This document shows, piece after piece, positions 1-10,044 of a stretch of 64,000 bases of DNA. Where the stretch lies: the NCBI GenBank assembly GCA_000827325.1, contig KN832870.1, positions 4,898,001 through 4,962,000 of the forward strand, read 5' to 3'. Within the stretch, counting starts at the first letter, position 1. The number at the start of each line of letters is the position of its first letter. The position numbers were made by a program, and so were the translations under genes. The notes under the pieces were generated by a model that saw only the letters and a program-made list of their open reading frames with translations, was not told the origin of the DNA and made no database searches. Source of the stretch: Oidiodendron maius Zn. Taxonomy: Eukaryota; Ascomycota; Leotiomycetes; Myxotrichaceae.

Positions 1-968
1 GTTGATACAGCTATCCCCGTCGATAAAGGAAGGACGACGGCGAGGTTGGTTGAAAGAGCGTGGGAAGGGAGGAGATGATGAGAGAATGAGCGACGGCGCG
101 GTTGAAAAGAGGAGAGAGAGAGGAAGAGAGAGAGGAGATTGTGGGCGGCAAGCAGAAGATGTGGAAGAATGGGCGGGAAACGCGGGAAACAGAGGGACCG
201 TCAAGGGATTTCCCCCAAAGGGTTTAGCGGCCAAGACTCAAATAACCAACCGAGGGGCGCGTTCTGCCAGGAACAAACAATCTATGTCGCTTTGGGGGCT
301 AGTCAGGCACCGTTTGGACAGCCGTGATTGGCTGTCACAACGTTCAATTTTAAATCCCCAGGGGCCGCGCTCCTGGGTAAAATCGGGAGATAGTGAGATG
401 ATTATCGTATTCTCCCTGATGATCTCTGCGTTACGCTGTATTCTCTCATTTCGGGCGGTATTTCCCCCTATCATCAGGGTTAATACCATATTCCCTCCCA
501 GAGTCTCTTTGGATCGGCCCGTCACGATAAACGCCCTCCGCGCCGATCGTCCTCATCACGCTCCGTCATCTCACCATCGGCGACGACCAGCACCAGAGCT
601 TCCCAATATCCCTCCTACGGCACTGCCTGCCACTGCACGCACGACGTAAGATAGGAAAATAAATCAATGTACTGTAACGATAGGCAGAAGAATACTCGTA
701 CACCCACGTCATCCCAATCTCGCTATGCTCCTCCAAGCCACCTCCACTCCACCTCACCGTCGCAGATCCCCTAGCGCCTCACCTTAATATGCTGGCCCGC
801 TCCCAGCAAAATGGTCCTCCAAGCCGCTCACGTGGTTGGACATCAGTGCGAGGGAACATCGCGTTCTCTCTTCAAACATTAGCGATCAAACGACAAGTAC
901 GAGTAGTATCCTACTCAAGATGAAACAGCACTATCTGGCGTGGCTGCTCGACCTATGCTTTGCCGTCT
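1..968. other. intergenic, no gene seen
   Basis: No open frame here looks like a real protein. The frame on the + strand through 2-649 is a low-complexity Arg/Gly-rich translation of purine-rich DNA. Around 100-140 there is a long GA-rich run, which on the minus strand is a CT-rich tract of the kind common in fungal promoters and leaders. It could therefore belong to a gene lying to the left of the window and read leftward. That is inference only. Confidence 0.4.
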
Positions 969-2396
969 CTAATTAGAGGAAGAATTGGCGGCAAGCCATG
1001 TCTCAAGCTCGGATGGAGGATATGGAAAGACTCTGATGTTTCGGGCGCCGTTTTCGATCAAAAACTCACATCCCTCTTCTTCTCCTGAGAATACATACTG
1101 GACGGCTGGATTGTTCTGGCCAGACGGTCCAACTCGAAGCAGACATGACTCCGTAACCTGCTGCCATGAGTTCATTGCATTGTAGACACTGTCTGGTTTT
1201 CGCGAAACCGTACCGATCACGAGAATAGCTTGTCGATACTTTCGCAAGTGTGATGGTAGAGATTTCACAGTGCGGCAGCGCCAAATCAGCTCCTTCCACT
1301 CATTGCTAGGCCAGTAAATATGCTGGATATCAGGTGCTGAGAGGCTCTTGATGGCGGCATTTGGAATGCAGAGACAGACAATGACGACAGACTCACAATT
1401 GGCGCGCCGTTTAGCATATGCAGCAGAGTACACTGCCACCTTGTAGTCCGGTGTAAAGTAGAAGAGGGATCGAGTGCCACTGAAGTCGCTCGGTGCTGAG
1501 CTTAGAAGGGTGCTAATGCGATCCAAGGTACCGGCCTCGTCAAAGAGACCAGCAATGCGACCCTGATCGAGGCCCTTGAAGAGCACAGTATGTCCAGGAG
1601 CATTGCGAGCAGCGATGGCACTTGTCGAGCCCCAGATATCCGGGCCAATGCCGGGCGTGTTCTGTTGTTGAAAGCCAGAGACGGAACGTTGACCTTGGTT
1701 AGTTGACGATGATGAACCTGTAGCAATGTTCGGGCCGCCTTGTCTTCCACCATGCCCACTTCCGCCTTGATTATCACCTAAACGAGTGGCAATCCGCCGG
1801 AGTTGCATCTCTCGCTCACGCGACGATTTCTGAATGTCTTCAAGCCCTGCGTAGCGCATTTTGATAGTGTCATTGACCCAATAGAGGCATGATTGTGAAA
1901 AGTAGAGATACTTAAAGCGAGGATCCATGATGGCATTCTGTACATCAACAGCAATACCACACCTGTTCAGGCATGCTCGCCACTCCTGCGAATTGTCATC
2001 TGCAATGTCAACCTGGTTTTCGAAGGAGCCAATGATGAAGTCTTTGAAAGTGACTACCAACCCACCATCATCGGGATCAGTCTCGCGGCGGGGTCCCTGA
2101 GCAGGCCAGTTGGTCCATTGGCTCCATAGCTCGGTAGCCTTTGCTTCAGATAGGCCGACATAGACAAGAGTTTCGTATGAGATAAGGGCCACAGGAATCA
2201 GGGCAAATGCATCGTCGGCAGCTGGAGAGGAGAGAGAGACGTTCAGAGGAATATTATGGTTCTCCTCATCGCTAAAGCGGTTCAGTCGACGTTTGTGAAG
2301 TCTGTGGGACCCAGTGGTCCTGCCAGGGCCTAGCAAGCCACGATTGTATAGGTCGGCAGAGTCCAAAGGTGCCAGAATTGTGTGTTCGGACATCAT
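969..2396 (-). CDS. hypothetical protein, 475 aa
   Basis: Single-exon frame of 475 codons starting at tandem ATGs at 2396. I do not recognise a family. The N-terminal third is globular with aromatic residues (LWSQWTNWPAQG, residues about 90-101). The middle (about 205-250) is a Gly/Gln/Ser-rich linker. The C-terminal third is again ordered, with many Trp/Tyr/Cys residues. No signal peptide and no membrane segment is visible. It reads away from the NADAR gene on its right, with 377 bp between the two starts. Expression looks likely from the long open frame, but function is unknown. Confidence 0.7.
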   Translation of the reverse strand: MMSEHTILAPLDSADLYNRGLLGPGRTTGSHRLHKRRLNRFSDEENHNIPLNVSLSSPAADDAFALIPVALISYETLVYVGLSEAKATELWSQWTNWPAQGPRRETDPDDGGLVVTFKDFIIGSFENQVDIADDNSQEWRACLNRCGIAVDVQNAIMDPRFKYLYFSQSCLYWVNDTIKMRYAGLEDIQKSSREREMQLRRIATRLGDNQGGSGHGGRQGGPNIATGSSSSTNQGQRSVSGFQQQNTPGIGPDIWGSTSAIAARNAPGHTVLFKGLDQGRIAGLFDEAGTLDRISTLLSSAPSDFSGTRSLFYFTPDYKVAVYSAAYAKRRANCESVVIVCLCIPNAAIKSLSAPDIQHIYWPSNEWKELIWRCRTVKSLPSHLRKYRQAILVIGTVSRKPDSVYNAMNSWQQVTESCLLRVGPSGQNNPAVQYVFSGEEEGCEFLIENGARNIRVFPYPPSELETWLAANSSSN

Positions 2397-2773
2397 GATG
2401 AAAAGAAGCTTAACTCAGTGATTTGAATATTTAGAGGAAGGTTGAGTTGAGTTCAGACGTGAAAATAGAGGAGTACTGCCTACTAAACGAGAACCTATTT
2501 GTTTGGTTCCTCCTACTAGATAGTCAAAAATCAAGTCGTCAACTCCATCAAAATATTGCTATAATCCTTGACGTAGTCCTAATTAGGCATTCAAACTACG
2601 TCATAAAGTAGTTATTTCCAGCCATCCATGATTTCGATCCAGACTGCCTATATTTGAAAAAATGACTCAACTCCTAGATGAATCTTTGTACATCGGTCCA
2701 TCACGCTATGATTTTAATCGCAAACCAACAAAATATCTAACAAACCAAGGAGATCATTACCCGGTAAGACGCA
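2397..2773. promoter_or_regulatory. divergent intergenic region
   Basis: A 377-bp AT-rich spacer lies between the start codons of two divergent genes and must hold both promoters. It contains two CTACGT/GACGTAGT-type stretches (about 2570-2605), but no known site can be named with confidence. Confidence 0.4.
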
Positions 2774-3403
2774 ATGAAGCGACAAAAGAAGAGCTCTATA
2801 AGCCCGTGTCCAACTAACAGCGATGGACCCCTCTTCTTCTACATGCCAGATACCACACACGGCGAGTTCTGCCAGTGGTTCCCCTCCACTTTCACCATTA
2901 GCAAGACCAGGATTTCCTCACTAATTGGCCACGCCATAGACGATGCCGACGATGAGGGGATCATCACTTTCGCCTGCGCCGAACAGTTCATGATGTATTG
3001 CAAAGCCGGCCGATTCCAGGATAAAGCGACTCAAAGACAAATCCTCGCAACTACCTCCCCAAAGGAACAGAAACGCCTAGGCAAGTTGACGGCAGGTTTT
3101 ACAGACTCGAGTTGGGACGAGGTTAAGAGTGCGGTGGTTGTGGCTGGTACCATTGCCAAGTTCGGACAGAATCCGAAATTGAAGGGCAAGCTGCTTGCTA
3201 CTGGTGATCGGTTGCTAGTGGAGGCAGCATCAAGGGATAGGGTATGGGGTATTGGATATACGGCTAAGCATGCTATGTCGTATCGGCAGCACTGGGGAGA
3301 GAATAGGTTAGGGAGCGCACTTATGGAAGCGAGAGAGCATTTGCGGGAGGAAGATACGAAGAAGGTTAGCGATGCATTAATGAGGCATAAGTCTTTGGTC
3401 TGA
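2774..3403 (+). CDS. NADAR (YbiA-like) domain protein
   Basis: Single exon, 209 aa, ATG at 2774. The protein matches the NADAR/DUF1768 fold throughout: an N-terminal strand with FFYMPDTTHGEFCQWFPS, then the F.CAEQFMMYCKA helix, a KFGQNPKLKGKLLATGDRLL segment, and the closing AASRDRVWGIGY motif with the Trp-Gly-Ile-Gly core. Characterised family members are N-glycosidases. Bacterial YbiA cleaves early riboflavin-pathway intermediates, and others remove ADP-ribose from nucleic acid or process NAD-derived ligands. Which substrate this fungal copy uses cannot be read from sequence. It has no targeting signal, so a cytosolic or nuclear enzyme is likely. Length is normal for a stand-alone NADAR protein. 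Confidence 0.85.
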   Translation: MKRQKKSSISPCPTNSDGPLFFYMPDTTHGEFCQWFPSTFTISKTRISSLIGHAIDDADDEGIITFACAEQFMMYCKAGRFQDKATQRQILATTSPKEQKRLGKLTAGFTDSSWDEVKSAVVVAGTIAKFGQNPKLKGKLLATGDRLLVEAASRDRVWGIGYTAKHAMSYRQHWGENRLGSALMEAREHLREEDTKKVSDALMRHKSLV

Positions 3404-3991
3404 AAGGTTTAGCAAAGTAGTTTCTTCAATGTGATATATCGCATTGTGACCCAGAACCTTCACCCATGCTTACTCTGGTCGCAAAATCTCATTCGGGATG
3501 CTATAGTTGGCAATTCGAAGGGGTTCCAAACGCTATTATAGAAAGACAAGAGGTTCAGGACATGGCGGCTATTTGAGGCTCAGAGGAAAGAGATACAGCC
3601 TCGCATTGCGCAACAAGCCTTCAGTGTCAATATTTCCGAAGATCATTCAGCCTTGATCATGTCGCATAATGTGTGGCCAGGAGGAAGATATAGGAAAGAC
3701 AGAGAGTGGCAGAGTTACGGAGAGATGTGTGCGCTTTGACTCCTTGCTTAAGCGCAGATGAATAAAGCGATATTTGTACAGAGTACAGCGGGTGACTTCC
3801 GGGCAGTAGATATTCAGTGAGCGGTTGGAGCTAGGTAAAACAGCGACCAAAGCTGCCGAATTCAGCAGCCCAAACCGTAGTACTTAGACATATTCTATTA
3901 TTATATCAGTATTGCAGTTTGCCCCCCGGAGTTTAGCGGCCCCCTGCTTTGAGCAAGGCGCGTGCACGGGCCCAACGCTGCTTTCAACGTC

Positions 3992-3998
3992 TATAAAG
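3992..3998 (+). promoter_or_regulatory. TATA-like box before cryptic locus
   Basis: TATAAAG lies 83 bp before the ATG at 4081 and is followed by a CT-rich leader (about 4021-4050). This is the classic layout of a strong fungal promoter, although the downstream gene is not intact or not resolved. Confidence 0.4.
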
Positions 3999-4080
3999 AC
4001 CGCGCCCAACCACCCTGACCGTCTTTCCTCTTCAATTCTCTTCTAGCAGCTGTCCGCAGATCGTTCAGGTCTTCAATAAC

Positions 4081-4665
4081 ATGCAGTTAGCATCCCTCAG
4101 CTGGATCCATCAGCGGCACCCTCCGCCTGCTTTGCCACAACTGAAAACCTTGGCTGAAGCCCCCCCCTCGATTTCCTACGCAAGCCCTCATTCCTCCTCG
4201 ATACTCGAAGGGTGATCCTCTATGAGCTATATCGTATTAGCCAAGATATGAGTGCAAGAGCTGCAACCATACTTCTGCCTATTCTCGTCGTCAAACCATC
4301 ATTTGTCACACCATCACAGCCCTGACGGCCGTAGTGCTTAGTGAGCTGCTGCCAGCCAATGTTCCCCGAGAGCAGTGCGCGCTGTCCGACCTAGTAAATC
4401 AAGAAAATGCCTCATGATAACGTGACTGGCTTTTGTCTATCTTCTGTCTTGCTTTTGCTCTAGATGGACTGCTGATGGCGCGAGAAAGCAGCGAAGAAGT
4501 CTGTGATGCACATTGTTGATCTAGAAGATTGCAGTGAATTTGCTCTGATTATTCCTCGCATATACCGCGTAACTGCACGTTCTGACCAATGGAGAAATAC
4601 CTTCGCAGGCAACTCGACCAGCTTCTCCCTGGCTATTGCCACAGATGAGCCGCCTGACCTCTAGC
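4081..4665 (+). pseudogene. possible decayed or unresolved multi-exon gene
   Basis: An ATG at 4081 (MQLASLSWIHQ) opens a 45-codon frame ending at 4215. Further coding-like pieces follow in other frames. One runs about 4250-4390 and includes CHTITALTAVVLSELL. Another runs about 4535-4665 and includes SEFALIIPRIYRVTARSDQW and ends in a stop. A good donor/acceptor pair separates the pieces (GTAAAT near 4395 and CTCTAG near 4464), but the second exon meets stops in every simple join. Either the gene has more introns than I can place, or it is broken. No family recognised. Confidence 0.25.
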
Positions 4666-5362
4666 AATAGCGCAGACCTCGTGGTCAGCCTCTACTACAA
4701 GCTGACAGGTGACAATGGAAGTGTGTGCCTTGATGTGAGCCGACTTGTAAGGGAACGGCATAAAGTAGTGGACCACAAGTTATGACCGCTATGTTGATAG
4801 ATGCTGACTAAGGTAGCAAAGGGGTACCACCAGTACTGGCATCCGGGTACAGCTTGATTTAGTGATGACAACGTGATTTCGGTCCCAGAACCTAGGACCA
4901 GGACATACCGGAGGGATCACTGAATATTCGAATATATAAGGAGACTGACTATTCAGATCCTGCCTGCTTAGAAATATATTGCAACCAATAAGAAGAGCCC
5001 TGCACCAACACGCTAGATACGCATGTAGATATGTGGCGGTATTGAAGTTGATCGTTAAGTCATGGTGCCACATAATTTTTATCTTTTTTTATCTTTTGCT
5101 GTCATTCGGACAGGACTCAACTACTAGATGCTGTGCCTGATGTCATGATCAAATTTACTGCTGGATCGCGGATAAATACCGAGTCACCTCCTGTCGCCGA
5201 ACTTCTCGATCTCTACCATGATATATCATCCTGTTTCTCACCCCTCAAAGGTATTCCTCGCCACAAATTTGACTTCAACCAACCCAAAATAGATCTAACT
5301 TCGTTGATAGATTGATTAAATTATTGATCAAGTTCCCAAATTCGCCCAGCGAACCAAGCAGC

Positions 5363-6466
5363 ATGAGAATCCAGACGCCTTTTCGCGACGTTGCCAGGGG
5401 ATTCTTAACTATGGATCGCACAGATATTCTCATGGAGGGGCCCTTACCCAGCGACTTGATACAAGAGGTTAAGCACGAATTAGAAGAGGCGTGGCACTTT
5501 CATCGAACTCAAGTCCTATTTCGGGGCAACATAAGACGGACTTGGCTTTACCGGCAGCGAAAACTCGATGACGCACCTCCTCAACTGAATCACTCCAGAG
5601 AGCTTTTCCATTGCTATAACAAGCATACGGCGCTCTACGTCGCACCACCACCGGCAGAAACGCGAGATAATACTGGCGCTCCTATCTTTGTCCTTCGGAT
5701 CATCTACAAACTGTGGTTGCGATTTTATAATAACAAACCGAAGGTCGACTATGAGAGTTTCTTTGCAGAGCCTGTAGGCATTACTCCTAGTGGTCCTGCA
5801 ACTGTGGCGGAAATTGCTCACTCTCATATATGGTTTTGTGATTATGCTTCTCAGTTCCTTGATGAATTAGGTCGTGGGGAGGCGGAGCATTGCAGCTTCA
5901 TCGAATCTCATAAGCTTTTCCCACTGTTCCGAGCTATTGTTCTCATCCTGGACGAAAATTTCAGTAGTAAACTAGAAGACGACGACTATTATCTCGTTAT
6001 CCCTCCCTCCCAGGCACAAACCGTGCTAATGGTCCGGACAGGTGACGAATCTGGCCTGGTAGCACCTATCTCGTTCGAGCAAATTCGTGCACAAACCCTG
6101 CCACTTAAGAGAGACGACTGCGCTTTAGAGGATATAGGCATCGAAGTTGTCCGGGTCTCTCTAGCAACAGCAGTTGACTTTATTTGCAGCTTGCAACAAA
6201 GTGAAGAAGCAGCCTCCCTAATAATAAAAGGCCACGCTATACCTACACAAGTCTCTTTGTGTCCATCGTGGCCAGATGACTCACCTATTATTCTAACTGC
6301 TGAAGGATGGGCCGAGAAGGTCTTGCAAAAAGCCGAAAGCGCTGGGTTCCATAAGAACTCCGACGCAGGGCATGCTCTTCGCAGAGCTCTGGCTGCTAGA
6401 AGAGGAGAGATAGACGATGGCGCGCAACTTATCCCGCCTTATGAGATTGGGTGGGGTTGGGGTTGA
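5363..6466 (+). CDS. hypothetical protein, 367 aa
   Basis: Single exon. The frame stays open upstream, but the first ATG is at 5363, giving 367 aa (MRIQTPFRDVARGFLTMD). No known domain recognised. Visible features are an Arg/His-rich N-terminal third, a central Trp/Phe/Tyr-rich region (IWFCDYASQFLDELGRG), an acidic patch LEDDDYYLVIPP, and a Gly/Trp-rich extreme C-terminus. No signal peptide or membrane helix. Likely a lineage-restricted cytosolic or nuclear protein. A possible in-frame upstream extension without an ATG cannot be excluded if a 5' intron exists. Confidence 0.6.
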   Translation: MRIQTPFRDVARGFLTMDRTDILMEGPLPSDLIQEVKHELEEAWHFHRTQVLFRGNIRRTWLYRQRKLDDAPPQLNHSRELFHCYNKHTALYVAPPPAETRDNTGAPIFVLRIIYKLWLRFYNNKPKVDYESFFAEPVGITPSGPATVAEIAHSHIWFCDYASQFLDELGRGEAEHCSFIESHKLFPLFRAIVLILDENFSSKLEDDDYYLVIPPSQAQTVLMVRTGDESGLVAPISFEQIRAQTLPLKRDDCALEDIGIEVVRVSLATAVDFICSLQQSEEAASLIIKGHAIPTQVSLCPSWPDDSPIILTAEGWAEKVLQKAESAGFHKNSDAGHALRRALAARRGEIDDGAQLIPPYEIGWGWG

Positions 6467-7331
6467 TAGCGCAACAAGGAATTTATGAATTGCCCAGGCG
6501 TGTTGGCACTCGAAGTCGGCATTCGAAATAATAGAATTGAAAATATCTGATGCTTCTACTAGGACTCCTATCAAATCATAGAAATATGGGGCACCACCGC
6601 TTCCATGTGAAGAGTAGCGTTTACTAGTTTGTCAGTCGAGAGGAAAACAGGGCGTCGCATGACCTCGGATAGCTGTCTTCTGCCCGACAGGATGTGCGGA
6701 TTCCTGTGCTGAGCGCTCCAAGCTTCTAGTTTTCGGATTCTAGCTCGAAAGGGCAGCAGATTTCATGTCGGCGGTGAGGGCCTTTAGCGAGCGGTCGAGG
6801 CTGCATACCTAGCAAATCGGGGAAAGTAACCATATTCGACCCCGGAATGGGAACCTGCCCCATCAAGCTTGCTTTCTTCGTATCTTCTATATTTCAGCGC
6901 TTCGGATTTAAGTTATGCAAAGCCCCACCCCCAAATGGTTTAAAGACCCTCCTTTCCCTCGGACCGCGTGACAATAGGAATTGATCAACACTTTCTAGGA
7001 ATGACCTGCTTTGCAAATAGACTTGAGGAAGTCAAAACAAGTTAGAACCCGGCAGGCCAAGTCAGGAACTGTCGGAGGCTGAGGAATGGCAAGTCTAGGC
7101 GTCTGTATAGCGAGTCTAGCAATGCCCAACCAGCCGCTATAAATAAAGCTATAAATAAAGCTCTCCGGCGATACAATTGCGCCCACTCTCCAACCGACTT
7201 CTGCTAGGGAGGAGCTCTTTACAAAGAGGATCTCTGTGGGCAGATTTACAATTCTTAGCTCTGAGTTCTTATTAAAATTGTGAAGGAAGGCAAGATAGAA
7301 GATAAAATCATCAAGCCACCAACTGTGAAAA
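6467..7331. other. intergenic, promoter of alpha-galactosidase
   Basis: No gene seen in these 865 bp. The right-hand part carries the presumed promoter of the alpha-galactosidase gene, with a duplicated TATA motif (separate entry). Confidence 0.5.
7137..7160 (+). promoter_or_regulatory. tandemly duplicated TATA-like motif
   Basis: The 12-bp unit CTATAAATAAAG occurs twice head to tail (7137-7148 and 7149-7160), about 170 bp before the alpha-galactosidase start. Each copy holds a TATAAAT core. It is probably the core promoter of that gene. Confidence 0.5.
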
Positions 7332-9099
7332 ATGTCTCTCTTGGTCGTTCTTTACACATTCGCGACGCTGAATGCAATTCCGGTTAACGCAGTTAACAAT
7401 GGATTGGCAAGGACACCACCGCTAGGATGGGTGAGTGAGCTCAGATTAAAGACCCCAAAGCATTATACTAAGTCTAGCTATTCAAATACTCTAGAACAAC
7501 TGGTATTCGACATACTGTGATGTTTCTGAAGACCTTGTACTAGATACCTCCCAGCTGTTGGTTGACACTGGCCTACGGGACCTGGGATACCAGTACGTGG
7601 TGCTCGATGACTGCTGGGCAGAGGAACAACGTGACGAAACTGGGCACTGGCGAGCCGATTCAGCGAAATTTCCCAATGGCATGAAGTATGTGGCCGACAC
7701 TCTCCATGAAAGGGGTCTGCTCTTTGGAATGTACTCAAGCGCTGGAGAGTTCACGTGTGCGGGATATCGTAAGTCCACCACGGCACATGATACGATATGT
7801 CGGACTGCTAATGGCAAGAATAGCTGGATCCCTAGATCATGAGAAGGAAGACGCAGAAGACCTAGCGGCATGGAGCGTAGATTATTTCAAATACGATAAT
7901 TGTTTCAATCTCGGGCGATCTGGCACAGCTCTAACATCCTTTAATCGATACAAGGCTATGGGAGATGCGTTAAATGCTACAGGCCGGCCCATGGTTTACA
8001 GTCTCTGTAGCTGGGGCGAGGATCAAGTACATACAGTACGTACTAATTGCCTTTTTCTTTCCAATCCCCTTTCTTTCCTACTGACCTCTTCTGTATTTTC
8101 TACTCCTATACTAATATCAAGACCAGTGGGGAATGTCCATTGCCAATTCTTGGCGTATGTCTGGAGATATCTACAACTCCTTCACCAGGCCGGATGCTTT
8201 ATGCAGTTGTGATGATGAGAGAGACCCACAGTGCATTTCTCCAGGTACACACTGTTCTTTGCTCTTCGTCTTGAATCATGTTTCCGCCTATGCCGATAAG
8301 TCTCGCCCCGGCGCCTGGAATGACCTAGATATCTTGCAAGTTGGAATCGGAGGCATGACAGATGAAGAAGTAAGTCTACTCTGCTTAAATTTTCAACCAG
8401 CAAAAGGATAACGCTAATCAATAACGCTGTTGTTGGTAGAATAAAGCACACTTTGCCTTATGGGCAGCCATCAAGTCACCCATCCTGTTGGGCCACGACT
8501 TACGGGTGACGGACGCGAAAACATTGAGTATCGTCAATAACCCCGCAATACTCGCCATTAGTCAGGATCCGTTGGCTACAGCTGCCCTTCGAGTCCAGCG
8601 CGACTTGAATGTCCCCAAAGACAAATATGGGATAGGAGAAACACAGGTCTGGAGTGGGCATCTTGCGCACGGTGACCAGCTCGTCATCCTTCTGAACATG
8701 GCCAACGAAAAGCAGACAATTAGTGTGCCCCTCGAAGAAATTTTTGTCCGAGATGGAGCCGGTGGAATCGCCCCCCAGAACCATATTAATTGGGAGGTTT
8801 ACGATCTATGGGCTGATCGAATGAGCGACAAAGACGCGGAGTCCATTCTGGGCGCAGCGGACGGGAGCGCTCGAGAACACGTGTTCCAGCAGTTAAACTG
8901 GTATAACGTGACCGAACTTTCATACTCTGAAGGACTAAAGCAACGGGATCCTCGATTGATGGGCAAGAAAGTGGGTGCGATACCTGCTCAAGGAACCCTC
9001 GAGGCTGAGGTCTCACGTCACGCTGCCAAAGTCTTCCGCCTTCGTAGCGTTGAAGACTCTAGTACGAAGCGTCGAGTAGCGATCAAAGACGAGCTTTGA
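7332..9099 (+). CDS. secreted alpha-galactosidase, GH27
   Basis: Glycoside hydrolase family 27 enzyme that removes terminal alpha-1,6-galactose from melibiose, raffinose-type sugars and galactomannans, probably outside the cell. Five exons join cleanly: 7332-7430, 7495-7768, 7824-8026, 8127-8369, 8440-9099, giving 492 aa. The first about 20 residues (MSLLVVLYTFATLNAIPVNA) are a signal peptide. Family landmarks are the opening RTPPLGW at the exon 1 end, VLDDCW, the nucleophile in YFKYDNC (Asp149), the acid/base in SWRMSGDI (Asp206), and RPGAWNDLDILQVG. Length suits fungal AglB-like enzymes. The exon 3 donor is GTACAT at 8027; the nearby GTACGT would break frame. It lies next to a sugar permease in the same orientation. 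Confidence 0.9.
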
Positions 9100-9665
9100 A
9101 AAATTGGTCAGTCCATTTGCAAGAGGTGGCGTACCTATGAGTAGATATAGAGGAACCCACCGGTTCAGCAGCACCAGAGCGCTTTTCAATTAGCCCTAAA
9201 ATGCCAAATAGACGCCTTGACATTCTTCAAGCCGAGTGCAAGCACTGTACCGACGGGTAGTTTTAATCCCAACACGATCTATAAATCACAGATACATTAG
9301 GTTATCTTGGAAGGGAAAGACGTTGTGTCGTCGCAGTGAAATGATTGGTTTGCAGCGTGCGGTACAATTGCGGAGAGCATGTAGGATCGAGATCAAGTAC
9401 TTCGTAGTCGCCGGTACATTGCCCTGAATTTCTGTGCGCCACTGCCCGTTATGATGCGACCATGCGGGGTGATTGCACGTGCAAAGGCTTATCCGTGCAG
9501 TGAACAAGGGTTTCGGTTCCAGGTTAGTTGGCTGCGCGCTTTCATGGGTTCTGATCTATGCGGGATTTACTTCCATTTTCAGACGGTCCCAACAGTCATT
9601 GGGTAAATTACCCCCCTAGACCTGGCCGCTAAGAACCCGACTGCATTATGCTAGGATTCCCATCT

Positions 9666-9694
9666 CCCCGCGTGCACTCAATTTCCCCGTGGGG
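9666..9694. promoter_or_regulatory. paired CreA-type (SYGGRG) motifs
   Basis: GTGGGG at 9689-9694 (+) and GCGGGG on the minus strand at 9666-9671 both fit SYGGRG, the binding consensus of the carbon-catabolite repressor CreA. Paired sites in a sugar-permease promoter fit glucose repression. The motif is short, so chance is possible. Confidence 0.4.
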
Positions 9695-9867
9695 TAGTTC
9701 GCAATAGGGGCATTCCATCCATTAGCTGGCGATTTCTTACCCGGAACTGGAAGAAGCCAGAGCAGATTCCAAACAACGATTGGATGCAGATATGGAACGT
9801 TTCTCGGCCAGGTTTGTGTAAGGCGAGCCGCAGAGGGGAGAAGCTGCCATTTTTACCAGGGGGAGAG

Positions 9868-9877
9868 TATATAAAAG
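9868..9877 (+). promoter_or_regulatory. TATA box of sugar permease
   Basis: TATATAAAAG, 168 bp before the permease ATG, followed by a pyrimidine-rich leader. It is the best TATA match in the upstream region. Confidence 0.6.
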
Positions 9878-10044
9878 ACCTGGATATATCTCCTTACCCC
9901 AACTAGAGGTCTCGCTCACCGAGGTCAGTTCAATCGACACACATCAAATCTCCTGACACGAATATCCTGTGTTGTCCGTCCTCTTCTCTGTTATTGTCTA
10001 AGTTTTGCTCGGGCCTTCCGAGATTGGGAGACTATTATTCGACA

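Larger units (their letters stand above)
3404..5362. other. gene-poor region with a cryptic locus
   Basis: Nearly 2 kb without a confident gene. A promoter-like block (TATAAAG at 3992-3998 followed by CT-rich DNA) precedes an ATG at 4081; see the separate entry. The stretch 4700-5362 shows only short frames. A 60-codon frame at 5133-5315 overlaps the next gene's leader and looks fortuitous. Confidence 0.4.
9100..10044. other. intergenic, promoter of sugar permease
   Basis: No gene seen in 945 bp. The right half holds the permease promoter, with C-rich blocks, two CreA-type motifs and a TATA box (listed separately). Confidence 0.5.

Noticed and set aside
2-649. 215-codon open frame on +
   Set aside because: Low-complexity Arg/Gly/Glu translation of purine-rich DNA with no ATG-based start logic and no domain; the antisense is also open.
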